DNA of 64,000 nucleotides from Siphonodentalium dalli (Eukaryota > Mollusca > Scaphopoda > Gadilida > Siphonodentaliidae), in the NCBI GenBank assembly GCA_032622095.1, contig CP136069.1, positions 203,778,690 through 203,842,689 on the forward strand, written 5' to 3'. The notes under the pieces are model-generated. The model saw only the letters and a list, made by a program, of their open reading frames with translations. It did no database searches and was not told where the DNA came from. Shown here piece after piece: positions 43,537-54,789 of the stretch; the stretch's first letter is position 1, and every line of letters starts with the position of its first letter. The position numbers were made by a program, and so were the translations under genes.

Positions 43537-45183
43537 CAGGGATCGCGTATATCAGCCTAGAGAATTTAAATAGGAAGAGGTTACTTCTCCCTATTTGATT
43601 ATTTTGGGAGCAATGGACTGTTATCAAGTCATAATGGCTCAAGTTGAATTTACAACTCAACATCACCATATTCTATGATCCAATAAGTATTACTAGTATG
43701 CAATACAATACAATTCATATAAAAGGTCGCAGACCACATGTCCCCCGACTCGAGTGGTAAACTTCATGATTGGAATTGTTAGAAGGATACTATTTGCAAC
43801 AATGTTATACAGTATATAGATGTTGCAAACCACCGCAAAATTTCTTGGACAAAACAACCCGATGAACAAACGCATGCAAACGCGAAAAAATGATATTTTT
43901 GTATTAGCTATATAGATGTTGCAAATCACCAACATGTTAGGAACAATATCCCAGAGTTTCAAATCTCTACATTTAAAACTGTAGGAGGAGTTGATTACAC
44001 CATGAAGGTACCCAATCTCATCCAAAAGGCAAAAATGTTCCAAATTTTCTAAGTCGAAAACCCCCCAAAAATATGGAAAAAATGATATTTTTTATTAGCT
44101 ATATAGATGTTGCAAATCAACAACATGTTAGGAACAATATCCCAGAGTTTCAAATCTCTACATTTAAAACTGTAGGAGGAGTTGATTACACCATGAAGGT
44201 ACCCAATCTCATCCAAAAGGCAAAAATGTTCCAAATTTTCTAAGTCGAAAACCCCCCCAAAAATATGGAAAATATTATATTTTTGATTAGCTATATAGAT
44301 GTTGCAAATCACCAACATGTTAGGAACAATATCCCAGAGTTTCAAATCTCTACGTTTAAAACTGTAGGAGGAGTTGATTACACCATGAAGGTACCCAATC
44401 TCGGACGCACGGACGGACGTACCAACAAATGGGTAGATATGTGGCTTCGACCTATGTGGCTAGAAATGGTAATGTGGCTTTAGTTTTAATGTGGCTTCTC
44501 AAGTAGCCATAAAATTTTAAGTGGCTATCAAGTAGTAGATAGTGATAAAACTCCAGATTATGGATTCATAACATGTTGGAATTATAGCAGAAGAAGCTGA
44601 TTAAAACTCAAAAACTTGCTCACAGCAACTGGGACAGTGGAATAGGAGAAACTGACAGGTCCGTGATTGGGTGGCTAGCCACATAAATGTCTTGTCAGTG
44701 TCCGACATCTCCTATTGACGGGTCATGGATGTCTAAATCGATGGACTTTTTTTTCTCCAAATTTTGAGTGACTACAAAATTAAATAAGCTGATTAGGCCA
44801 AATAGATCATTTTAGAACGTCCATCTGAAAGCTGTTACGTGGCTAGCCACGCAACGGAAGTTATGCACATAAATATCCATTTTACACAATCTTAGCCACA
44901 TAAGTAGTCATTAGTAAACACGGACGCACGGACGGACGGACGAGGGTCATTTCTATAGTCCTCCGACGGAAACGTTGGGGGACAAAAATGATTATAGTTA
45001 GTAGGATACCATTATAAAAATCAGAAAATACAGTTGGGAAATAAGCATTCTGGTATATGAGAGAGAAATCACTTCTCCCTGGAACAAAAATAGGGAGAAG
45101 AGACAATTTAGGGAGAAGATATCTCCCAAGTGGCCCTCTAGGCTGGTCCCTGTCTCCCAAGTGGCCCTCTAGGCTGGTCCCTG
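43537..45183 (+). mobile_element. DTR element, copy 4, split by an AQR insertion, doubled right end
   Basis: The left part is at 43537-43703 ('cagcctagagaatttaaata', 'ggttacttctcccta'). The right part is at about 44985-45183 ('ggtatatgagagagaaatca'). The terminal unit 'tggccctctaggctggtccc' is present twice in tandem at the right end. Confidence 0.75.
43705..44985. repeat. AQR degenerate repeat: three ~186-bp units plus GGACG-type tail
   Basis: Units beginning near 43885, 44078 and 44262 share 'tattagctatatagatgttg', 'gttaggaacaatatcccaga' and 'ttgattacaccatgaaggta'. A tail 'cggacgcacggacggacg' occurs near 44404, and again near 44920 followed by 'atagtcctccgacgg'. Minus-strand frames are repeat translations. 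Confidence 0.85.
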
Positions 45184-45189
45184 TCTGTA

Positions 45190-45345
45190 TATACTCAGAC
45201 ATCATTCACATAACAATCTCAATGTAATGTGTGTGTGGGATTAAAGACAGCTCATTGTCTGACATGTAATTCGGTGCTTCGGTACTTGTCATAGATTATG
45301 TCTCAGTGTGTCAATTACGTCACGAGTGGCCTCGCTTAAGATTCA
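45190..45345. repeat. Dispersed repeat E, copy 1
   Basis: 'cattcacataacaatctcaa', 'acagctcattgtctgaca', 'ggtacttgtcatagattatg' and 'gagtggcctcgctt' recur near 46220, 51120-51375, 51900 and 52440. Confidence 0.7.
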
Positions 45346-45427
45346 GAACCTGGCATCATCATAGTGTGTCTGACACCAAGGAGCTGTCTGCGACCCCACA
45401 GGCATATGGAGTACAGTTCTTCTATTT

Positions 45428-45755
45428 ATTACCTATTCAGTGATATCACAAATTCATTTTATAATATCACAAAATGAATATATATCACAAAATCGAATAT
45501 ATGATATCATTAAATATTTTATGATATCACAAAATTATTTAATTAAGATATCACTAATTTCAATTTGTGATATCATAACTCATAAATTCATTTTGTGATA
45601 TCACAAATTGAATTATTATCACAAAATACTAAACAATTAGTGATATCACTAATTAGATTTTCTGATATCATAAAATGAATATATGATATCATAAAATAAA
45701 ATATGTGAAATCGTAAAATTAATGCAGGATATCATAAAATCGAATATTCATTTTG
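45428..45755. repeat. Degenerate GATATC palindrome array
   Basis: About 13 copies of TGATATCA or a near form (for example 'tttgtgatatcacaaa') are spaced roughly 20-28 bp apart. The sequence between them is mainly A/T with 'aaaatgaatat'. Confidence 0.85.
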
Positions 45756-45757
45756 TG

Positions 45758-46056
45758 ACCAAGTATCAGATTGAAATTTCCCAGTTGAAGTTGGGTGATG
45801 TTCACCCATTAATCACCTCGATTATGAATTTTATCTTCTGCAAATTAGGGTATATAGAAACTGAACAGAAGGGAAAAAGTAACTAAAATAATTTTATTTG
45901 AGACTATAGATACTTCCCAGAAGATGAGTCCTAAGCAGAATGAGTTCCCCAGAGGGTGAATTAGGTGATGCTAGCCTGCTGTGCGATGTAGCATCACTAA
46001 ATTCATCCTCTGGGGACCTCATTTTGCAAATGTCCGACACACTATATCCAGACAGG
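45758..46056 (-). mobile_element. HAL1 element, subtype A, left-truncated
   Basis: It starts in the interior ('gtatcagattgaaatttccc') and ends with a complete right hairpin and 'cgacacactatatccagac'. Confidence 0.78.
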
Positions 46057-46214
46057 GCATCAGATTTGAACAGTGCATATCTCATCCAGTGGTGTCTCTT
46101 AATGATAACATGTCGATAGCGTGAGACAGGATAGAGATGCTATGAGAGCATGCACACAACTCAACAGTAACACACAGCTTAACTCTAAAGACATATGTCA
46201 GCATATATCACAGA

Positions 46215-46325
46215 AATAACAAACTCAAAGTAAATGCCTGTGCAGACAGCTCCTTGTCTCGATATGCAATTTGGTGCATCCGTACTTGTCACAGATTGTG
46301 TCTCGGTGTATGAAGAGTCTGAGCA
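46215..46325. repeat. Dispersed repeat E, copy 2
   Basis: 'gacagctccttgtctcgata', 'ggtgcatccgtacttgtcac' and 'gattgtgtctcggtgtatga' match the other E copies. It directly precedes the large array. Confidence 0.65.
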
Positions 46326-49300
46326 GGGACCAGTTAGAGGGCATCTTAGGAGACAGGGACCAGCCTAGAGGGCATCTTAGGAGACTGGGACCAGCCTAGA
46401 GGGCATATTATGAGACAGGGACAGCATAGAGGGTATCTTAGGAGACAGGGACAGCATAGAGGGCATCTTAGGAGACAGGGACAGCCTAGAGGGCATCTTA
46501 GGAGACTGGGACCAGCCTAGAGGGCATCTTAGGAGACAGGGGCAGCATAGAGGGCATCTTAGGAGACAGGGACAGCATATAGGGCATCTTAGGAGACAGG
46601 GACAGCCTAGAGGGCATCTTAGGAGACAGGGACAGCCTAGAGGGCATCTTAGGAGACAGGGACAGCATAGAGGGCATCTTAGGAGACAGGGACAGCATAT
46701 AGGGCATCTTAGGAGACAGGGACAGCATATAGGGCATCTTAGGAGACAGGGACAGCCTAGAGGGCATCTTAGGAGACAGGGACAGCCTAGAGGGCATCTT
46801 AGGAGACAGGGACAGCATAGAGGGCATCTTAGGAGACAGGGACAGCATAGAGGGCATCTTAGGAGACAGGGACAGCATAGATGGCATCTTAGGAGACAGG
46901 GACAGCATAGAGGGTATCTTGTGAGACAGGGACAGCATAGAGGGCATCTTAGGAGACTGGGACCAGCCTAGAGGGCATCTTAGGAGACTGGGACCAGCCT
47001 AGAGGGCATCTTAGGAGACTGGGACCAGCCTAGAGGGCATCTTAGGAGACAGGGACAGCATAGAGGGTGTCTTAGGATACAGGGACAGCATAGAGGGCAT
47101 CTTAGGAGACAGGGACAGCATAGAGGGTATCTTGTGAGACAGGGACAGCATAGAGGGTATCGTAGGAGACAGGGACAGCATAGAGGGCATCTTAGGAGAC
47201 AGGGACAGCATAGAGGGCATCTTAGGAGATAGGGACCAGCCTAGAGTGTGTCTTAGGAGACAGGGACCAGCCTAGAGGGTATCTTAGGAGACAGGGACAG
47301 CATAGAGGGCGTCTTAGGAGACAGGGACCAGCCTAGAGGGCATCTTAGGAGACAGGGACCAGCCTAGAGGGTATCTTAGCAGACAGGGACAGCATAGAGG
47401 GTATCTTAGGAGACAGGGACAGCATAGAGGGCATCTTAGGAGACAGGGACAGCATATATGGCATCTTAGGAGACAGGGACAGCATAGAGGGTATCTTAGG
47501 AGACAGGGACAGCATAGAGGGAGTCTTATGAGACAGGGACAGCATAGAGGGTATCTTAGGAGACAGGGACAGCATAGCGGGCATCTTAGGAGACGGGGAC
47601 AGCATAGAGGGCGTCTTAGGAGACAGGGACCAGCCTAGAGGGCATCTTAGGAGACAGGGACCAGCATAGAGGGCATCTTAGGAGAGAGGGACAGCATAGA
47701 GGGCATCTTGGGAGACAGGGACAGCATAGAGGGTGTCTTAGGAGACAGAGACAGCATAGAGGGTATCTTAGGAGACAGGGACAGCATAGAGGGCGTCTTA
47801 GGAGACAGGGACAGCATGGAGGGTGTCTTATGAGACAGGGACAGCATAGAGGGTATCTTAGGAGACAGGGACCAGCCTAGAGGGTATCGTAGGAGACAAG
47901 GACAGCATAGGGGGTATCTTAGGAGACTGGGACCAGCCTAGAGGGCATCTTAGGAGACAGGGACAGCATAGAGGGTATCTTAGGAGACAGGGACAGCATA
48001 TATGGTGTCTTAGGAGACAGGGACCAGCCTAGAGGGCATCTTAGGAGACAGGGACAGCATAGAGGGCATCTTAGGAGACAGGGACAGCCTAGAGGGCATC
48101 TTAGGAGACTGGGACCAGCCTAGAGGGCATCTTAGGAGACAGGGACAGCATAGAGGGTATCTTAGGAGACAGGGACAGCATATATGGTGTCTTAGGAGAC
48201 AGGGACCAGCCTAGAGGGCATCTCAGGAGACAGGGACAGCATAGAGGGCATCTTAGGAGACAGGGACAGCCTAGAGGGCATCTTAGGAGACTGGGACCAG
48301 CCTAGAGGGCATCTTAGGAGACAGGGACAGCATAGAGGGCATCTTAGGAGACAGGGACAGCATATAGGGCATCTTAGGAGACAGGGACAACATAGAGGGC
48401 ATCTTGTGAGACAGGGACAGCATAGAGGGTATCTTATGAGACAGGGACAGCATAGAGGGCATCTTAGGAGACAGGGACAGCATAGAGGGCATCTTAGGAG
48501 ATAGGGACCAGCCTAGAGGGTGTCTTAGGAGACAGGGACCAGCCTAGAGGGTATCTTAGGAGACAGGGACAGCATAGAGGGCGTCTTAGGAGACAGGGAC
48601 CAGCCTAGAGGGCATCTTAGGAGACAGGGACCAGCCTAGATGGTATCTTAGCAGACAGGGACAGCATAGAGGGTATCTTAGGAGACAGGGACAGCATAGA
48701 TGGCATCTTAGGAGACAGGGACAGCATAGAGGGCATCTCAGGAGACAGGGACAGCATAGAGGGCGTCTTAGGAGACAGGGACCAGCCTAGAGGGCATCTT
48801 AGGAGACAGGGACCAGCATAGAGGGCATCTTAGGAGACAGGGACAGCATAGAGGGCATCTTGGGAGACAGGGACAGCATAGAGGGCGTCTTAGGAGACAG
48901 GGACAGCATAGAGGGTATCTTAGGAGACAGGGACAGCATAGAGGGCGTCTTAGGAGACAGGGACAGCATAGAGGGTGTCTTAGGAGACAGGGACAGCATA
49001 GAGGGCATCTTAGGAGACAGGGACAGCATAGAGGGTGTCTTATGAGACAGGGACAGCATAGAGGGTATCTTAGGAGACAGGGACAGCATGGAGGGTGTCT
49101 TATGAGACAGGGACAGCATAGAGGGTATCTTAGGAGACAGGGACCAGCCTAGAGGGTATCTTAGGAGACAAGGACAGCATAGAGGGTATCTTAGGAGACA
49201 GGGACAGCATAGAGGGTATCTTAGGAGACAGGGACAGCATGGAGGGTATCTTATGAGACAGGGACAGCATAGAGGGTATCTTAGGAGACAGGGACCAGCC

Positions 49301-50612
49301 TAGAGGGTATCTTAGGAGACAAGGACAGCATAGAGGGTATCTTAGGAGACAGGGACAGCATGGAGGGTATCTTAGGAGACAGGGACAGCATAGAGGGTAT
49401 CTTAGGAGACAGGGACAGCATAGAGGGTATCTTAGGAGACAGGGACAACATAGAGGATATCTTATGAGACAGGGACAGCATAGAGGGTGTCTTAGGAGAC
49501 AGGGACAGCATAGAGGGTGTCTTAGGAGACAGGGACAGCATAGAGGGCGTCTTAGGAGACAGGGACGGCATAGAGGGTATCTTAGGAGACAGGGACAGCA
49601 TGGAGGGTGTCTTATGAGACAGGGACAGCATAGAGGGTGTCTTAGGAGACAGGGACAGCATAGGGGGTATCTTAGGAGACAGGGACAGCATGGAGGGTGT
49701 CTTATGAGACAGCGGCAGCATAGAGGGTGTCTTAGGAGACAGGGACAGCATAGAGGGCGTCTTAGGAGACAAGGACAGCATAGAGGGCGTCTTAGGAGAC
49801 AGGGACAGCATAGAGGGTATCTTAGGAGACAGGGACAGCATAGAGGGCATCTTATGAGACAGGGACAGCATAGAGGGCATCTTGGGAGACAGGGACAGCA
49901 TAGAGGGCATCTTAGTAGACAGGGACAGCATAGAGGGTGTCTTAGTAGACAGGGACAGCATAGAGGGTGGATCAGGAGACAGGGACAGCATAGAGGGTGT
50001 CTTAGGAGACAGGGACAGCATAGAGGGTGTCTTATGAGACAAGGACAGCATAGAGGGTATCTTAGTAGACAGGGACAGCATAGAGGGTGTCTTAGGAGAC
50101 AGGGACAGCATAGAGGGTGTCTTAGGAGACAAGGACAGCATAGAGGTCGTCTTAGGAGACAGGGACAGATTAGAGGGCATCTTAGGAGATAGGGACAGCA
50201 TAGAGGTCGTCTTAGGAGACAGGGACAGATTAGAGGGCATCTTAGGAGACAAGGACAGCATAGAGGTCGTCTTAGGAGACAGGGACAGATTAGAGGGCAT
50301 CTTAGGAGATAGGGACAGCATGGAGGGCATCTTAGGAGATAGGGACAGCATAGAGGGCATATTAGGAGACAGGGACAGATTAGAGGGCATCTTAGGAGAT
50401 AGGGACAGCATGGAGGGCATCTTAGGAGACAGGGACAGCATAGAGGGCATCTTAGGAGACAGGGACAGCATAGAGGGCATCTTAGGAGACAGGGACAGCA
50501 TAGAGGGCGTCTTAGGAGACAGGGACAGCCTAGAGCGCGCCTTAGGAGACATGGACAGCCCAGAGTGTGGCATAGGAGACAGAAACCAGCCAAGAGGGCG
50601 TCTTGGGAGATA
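46326..50612. repeat. 30/31-bp array derived from DTR termini (about 140 copies)
   Basis: The unit is 'ggagacagggacagcatag' plus 'agggcatctta' (30 bp). A 31-bp variant reads 'cagggaccagcctagaggg', which is exactly the DTR end. Higher-order structure is present: a six-unit block of about 180 bp repeats at 47922 and 48103, and a long block around 47222-47850 recurs about 1.27 kb later (48495-49110). The + strand is strongly purine-rich. A 30-bp period keeps minus frames open for up to 516 codons (MLSLSPKMPS), an artefact. Confidence 0.96.
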
Positions 50613-50872
50613 TAATGTCCCAAAATTGTCTCACTTAATCTCCCTAATTTTGTCCTCATGATAAGTGATTTCTCTCTCATATACCAGTATGTATATGTCC
50701 CTGCAGTGTGTTTAAACCATATTTTCTTACTATAATGGGATATTTACTCAGTATAATGGTTGTCCAGGTGTAAATTGAACTTGAGTCATTGTGACTTCTT
50801 GAACAGTCCACTCCTAAGAAGTGACAATTAAATTCTCCAATTCTGAAACCTCCCTTAGTCTGGGGTCTTATG
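50600..50872 (-). mobile_element. DTR element, copy 5 (inverted), continuous with the array
   Basis: Right after the last array units come the DTR interior in reverse ('ctccctaattttgtcctcat', 'ctctctcatataccagtatg', 'gtgtaaattgaacttgagtc') and a decayed far end near 50872. The array therefore occupies the terminus position of this copy. Confidence 0.8.
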
Positions 50873-50874
50873 TG

Positions 50875-51110
50875 TCATGGGATTTATATCTTCATTTGTT
50901 CTTTCAATTGGTACTCATTTAGGTGCAACATTAGCAGCATGGCCAACATTCACAGGGTGGATTAGTGGATTAGTTTACCTGATAGAGTACTTGTTCCAAA
51001 TTTAATAATAATGAATGTCATATATTTGGAGAAAAAACCTGAAGTTCTTGCCTTTTTTAAGGTTTTTTATTATATCAATGATTTTATCATGTCAGTGTAT
51101 ATTTACAAAG
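50875..51110. other. No feature recognised
   Basis: No supported gene or repeat. Confidence 0.4.
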
Positions 51111-51111
51111 A

Positions 51112-51380
51112 ATAACATCATTCATATAACAACCTCAGTGTAATGACTGTGGGTCTCAATATTTATCCTTATTTCAGAAAAGACTAGAAACATCATTCAT
51201 GTGACAATCTCAACGTAACCCTTGTGTAATTGAATTCCGCTTAAGCGCAAATATACAATAAATGTGGAAATTGCCTCCCATATGTGGGTGTGTGTAGACA
51301 GCTCATTCTGTCGACATGTAATTTATGGCTTCCGTACATGTCACAGATTACGTCTCAGTACGTTTTAAGAAATTAATGTA
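51112..51380. repeat. Dispersed repeat E, copy 3
   Basis: 'cattcatataacaacctcag' and 'cattcatgtgacaatctcaa' form an internal duplication. It then continues 'gacagctcattctgtcgaca' and 'cacagattacgtctcagta'. Confidence 0.68.
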
Positions 51381-51900
51381 GTGGGTGTGTTATTGGGGAT
51401 ACTGCGCTGTGGTCTTTGGGGCACATTGTGTTAACCGGGAAGCAGATCTAACTAAATATGACCCCCAACAACCACAGCCTTACCCCCAATAACACACAAC
51501 CACTACATTCATTTCTTATTTTCATATAGCTTTTTGATGAGTCAATCCCAAAAAAAAAAACAATCCCCAAAAAAAAACTGAGTGTATTCTATTTATTTAT
51601 TTTTTAATATCACAAAATCTGCCGAGAATCCGAGACAAGCCTACACAGCACATTAAGTCGGCCCAATATAATATTTCCAAGCACTTAGCAATGATAGCAT
51701 AATCAATATAAATAACTGGCTTCAGATGCAATTCGGCTGAACTTTGAAATTCACGCTCAATTATTCTGCTGACCGCTTTTAGTGATTAGGTCAACAATTT
51801 GTGACAGTCGTGTAACTGTCTTTGTTATTGGGGTATGAAACGGGTGAACTCATTGGCAGTTGACCAATCACCAAACAGGATTTAGTGTAACACATACAGG
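51380..51900. other. No gene recognised; loose inverted repeat
   Basis: 'aatgtagtgggtgtgttattgg' and 'aataacacacaaccactacatt' near 51374 and 51487 are inverted matches (about 22 bp, ~90 bp apart). Confidence 0.55.
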
Positions 51901-51995
51901 CTACGTAACTATTACATCATGAGTGGCCTCGCTTGCAGTGATGTCACAGATGATGTCTTGCATGTGAGGAGCTTTGAGTTTTAAGTTATGCGTTC
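51900..51995. repeat. Dispersed repeat E fragment
   Basis: 'tcatgagtggcctcgcttgc' and 'gatgtcacagatgatgtctt' match E. Confidence 0.55.
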
Positions 51996-52007
51996 TATGG
52001 GTGTGTG

Positions 52008-52450
52008 TTAAACCTGAGAATAAGGTGCCATATTTTTGAAGAATGAGGTCCCCAGAGGGTGAATTTAGAGATTCTATCCCGCACAGCGGCCTATTGTCAC
52101 CAAATTCATCATCTGGGGACCTCATTCTACATTGTCTCATCTGCTATGGGAGACATGGATTCAGGTTTTAAGTTACCAAATGGTGAATATTGTGATGTGC
52201 ACCCGCTGGCAACCTAGGTAATGCAATGTGTCGTCTGCCAATTTGGAGATATAGTGAAACTAAACTAAAAAAATAAAAAAATCTTTTTTTTAAAGACGTT
52301 TCTAAAGAAACTAATTTGATAATAAAGATCATTTCCAGAGAAGATGAGGCCTAAGCAGAATGAGGTCCCAAGAGGGTGAATTTGTTTATGCTAGCTCGCT
52401 TTATGAGGTAGCATCCCTGCAAATATCCGGCACCTTGTTCTCAGGCCTAA
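52008..52450. mobile_element. HAL1 element, subtype B
   Basis: The ends 'aaacctgagaataaggtgcc' and 'ggcaccttgttctcaggcct' are inverted matches. It has the left hairpin, B interior and a shortened right hairpin. No target duplication is visible. Confidence 0.78.
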
Positions 52451-52530
52451 TGTAATTTGTAATTTGGTGCTTCCGTACTTGCAGTGATCTCACGATTATG
52501 TCTCGGATTATGAGGAGCTTTGGGGGTCTT
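52451..52530. repeat. Dispersed repeat E fragment
   Basis: 'gtaatttggtgcttccgtac' and 'cgattatgtctcggattatg' match E. Confidence 0.55.
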
Positions 52531-52662
52531 GCGTCTCACAAGACGGATATTGATTTAAACACGCTGCAATCACAAATTCCTGAGAGGAGATTTTCATTGA
52601 GACAAAATCATATTTTAATGGAATGCGTGCGATTGACGCGCAGACACTGTTCCCTGAATACT

Positions 52663-53075
52663 CAAGTCTGATTTGAATGTGTCTGACATTTGCAGAATGA
52701 GGTCCCCAGAGGGTGAATTTAGTGGAGCTATCCTGCACAGCGGGCTAGCATCACCAAATTCACCCTCTGGGGATCTCATTTTGCTTGGGCCTCATCTTCT
52801 GGGAATTATCTAGTCTCAAATTAACATTGTTTTTAATTACTTTTTCCCTTCTGCAGTTTTTATAAATTGCATAATCGAGGTGACTAATGGGTGAACATCA
52901 CCAACTTCAACTAGGGAACTTCAATCTGATCCTAGGTCTCCTATAGCAGTTGAGGCCTAAAGCAGAATGAGGTTCCCAGAGGGTGAATTTGGTTATGCTA
53001 GTCCACCATGCAGGGATAGCGTAACTAAATTCACACCTTATTATGCAAATGTCAGACACCTTAAAGTCAGGCCTG
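52663..53075 (-). mobile_element. HAL1 element, subtype A (413 bp), with 8-bp target duplication
   Basis: It runs from CAAGTCTGATTTGAATGTGT to CTTAAAGTCAGGCCTG. Exact duplication TGAATACT lies at 52655-52662 and 53076-53083. The A interior is inverted relative to the 53473 copy. Confidence 0.93.
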
Positions 53076-53083
53076 TGAATACT

Positions 53084-53460
53084 GAATGAAGCCAATAACA
53101 CATTGTGAGTTTTCTGCGTGATATGTCTCATCTAATTGCTGATCGAATCTAACTGCCAGCTTCCACGTATTATCCCCATAGCTGATTATTCTCTTATAAA
53201 CCTCTTCACTGCTAAATGATGTTATGGCGTCGTGTGCTGGGCTCTTGACGTTATTGCCATTTTTCCGACGAAAAAATATAACGGGAATATCACAAGAACC
53301 ATGAAACGGACTCAGTTGAAAGGCTATTATCATTCATAATCGTAGAACATCATACATTGTAAGAAATTTTGGGATACATTTATTGCGATGCACCAACCTT
53401 TGAGTTCCAGTTATGAAGAATGGCCGCCAGCTGAAGTAGGTCTGTACTCAGTACAGACGT
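53084..53460. other. No gene recognised
   Basis: An 88-codon minus frame (53067-53333) overlaps the HAL1 end and has no domain. Confidence 0.4.
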
Positions 53461-53472
53461 ACAGCACACAGC

Positions 53473-53920
53473 CAAGCCTTGAAATAGTCTGTCATTTGAA
53501 AATTGAGGTCCACAGAGGGTGAAATTAGTGATTGTATCACACATGGTGGGCTAGCATCACCAAATTCACCATATTGGGTAACTCATTCTGCTGAGGCCTC
53601 AATTTTAACTGCTATGGGAGATCTAGGATCAGACTGAAGTTCCCCAGTTGAAGTTGGTGATGTTCACCCATTAGTTACCTCAATTATGCATTTTATCTTC
53701 TGCACATTAGGGGATATAGAAACTGAACAAAAGGGTAAAAGTAACTACAATGTTAATTTGAGACTTTAGATTCTTCCCCAGAAGATGAGGCCTAAGCAGA
53801 ATGAGGTCCCTAAAGGGTGAATTTAGTTATGCTAGCCTGCTGTGGAGGATAGCGTCACTAAATTACCCCCCCCCCAGGGACCTCATTCTGCAAATGATAG
53901 GCACACTATTTCAAGGCTTG
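53473..53920 (+). mobile_element. HAL1 element, subtype A (448 bp), with 8-bp target duplication
   Basis: It runs from CAAGCCTTGAAATAGTC to CTATTTCAAGGCTTG. Exact duplication CACACAGC lies at 53465-53472 and 53921-53928. It is one of the best-preserved long copies. No reading frame is kept. Confidence 0.94.
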
Positions 53921-53929
53921 CACACAGCG

Positions 53930-54480
53930 TGACATTTTACGCCCGTACTCAGTACTGACATATAGCAGCCAAGAGCTTAACAGCATCAGTTTTTCCTACC
54001 AGTATCATAATAATTCATCAGGACCACTTGACCAGGGGTGGAAATGTTCAGTACTCACCAATGAATGTTCGTCACTGATTGTCATATATGTAGGCGACCG
54101 GGATGAACTTCTCAATCTTTGAAGGATAAACCCGGCTTCAGACATCTCTTGTGTCGTCTGCATGTAATATATGATAACTATTGATTCATGATTTGACAAT
54201 GTATTAATATATGTATTACGAGTATGATGAACTGCAAATGATGGTGTCAATGGGCTATTAAACCAGCTTGAGTTATAGCGTAACCTCACATTAGCAATAA
54301 GGGAATTCAGACTGGAGCGATGTCAGTGTCTTATGCTATTAATCTCACGCGGATTAATTGGACATAATCTATAATAATGAATGATTGATGAGAAACATAT
54401 CAACATAAAATTGATGGATCGCAAATTAGAGCATATTGTATCTGCATTCAATATGCATCAACTGTCATCATCTTGATCGC
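53930..54480. other. No feature recognised
   Basis: No supported gene or repeat. Confidence 0.4.
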
Positions 54481-54489
54481 AGTAAATTG

Positions 54490-54785
54490 ATTGATTTTTT
54501 ATTCGTACAATAACCACAACAAACTGAACATGATAAGTGTATAATTTTTTTTGGGGGGTTTTTCGTTCTAGAGTTATTCATCTTTGTAGATTTGGAAGTA
54601 TTGGTTTTTTGTCCGTATCTCCAATACCAGTTGATGGATATCAATGAAATTTGGTTTGGATGTTCACTATTATGATGGTAATAAATTGAGTGTTCAATCG
54701 TTTTGTTCATGATTTCCATTCTACAGTTATTTATCTTTGTTTTTATGAAAATGTTGGGGGTTTTTTCCAGTCCAAGCAGCTTTCT
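54490..54785. repeat. AQR-type degenerate repeat
   Basis: 'gatatcaatgaaatttggtt', 'agagttattcatctttgta' and 'tgagtgttcaatcgttt' match, inverted, the units at 56430-56760. Confidence 0.55.
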
Positions 54786-54789
54786 CAAC

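Noticed and set aside
46326-50612. CRISPR array
   Set aside because: The units are contiguous with no unique spacers, and the context is eukaryotic transposon DNA.
49130-50680. 516-codon and 430-codon minus-strand open frames
   Set aside because: They are translations of the 30-bp array. A period divisible by three keeps several frames open, and the frame changes with each 31-bp unit. There is no start context or domain.
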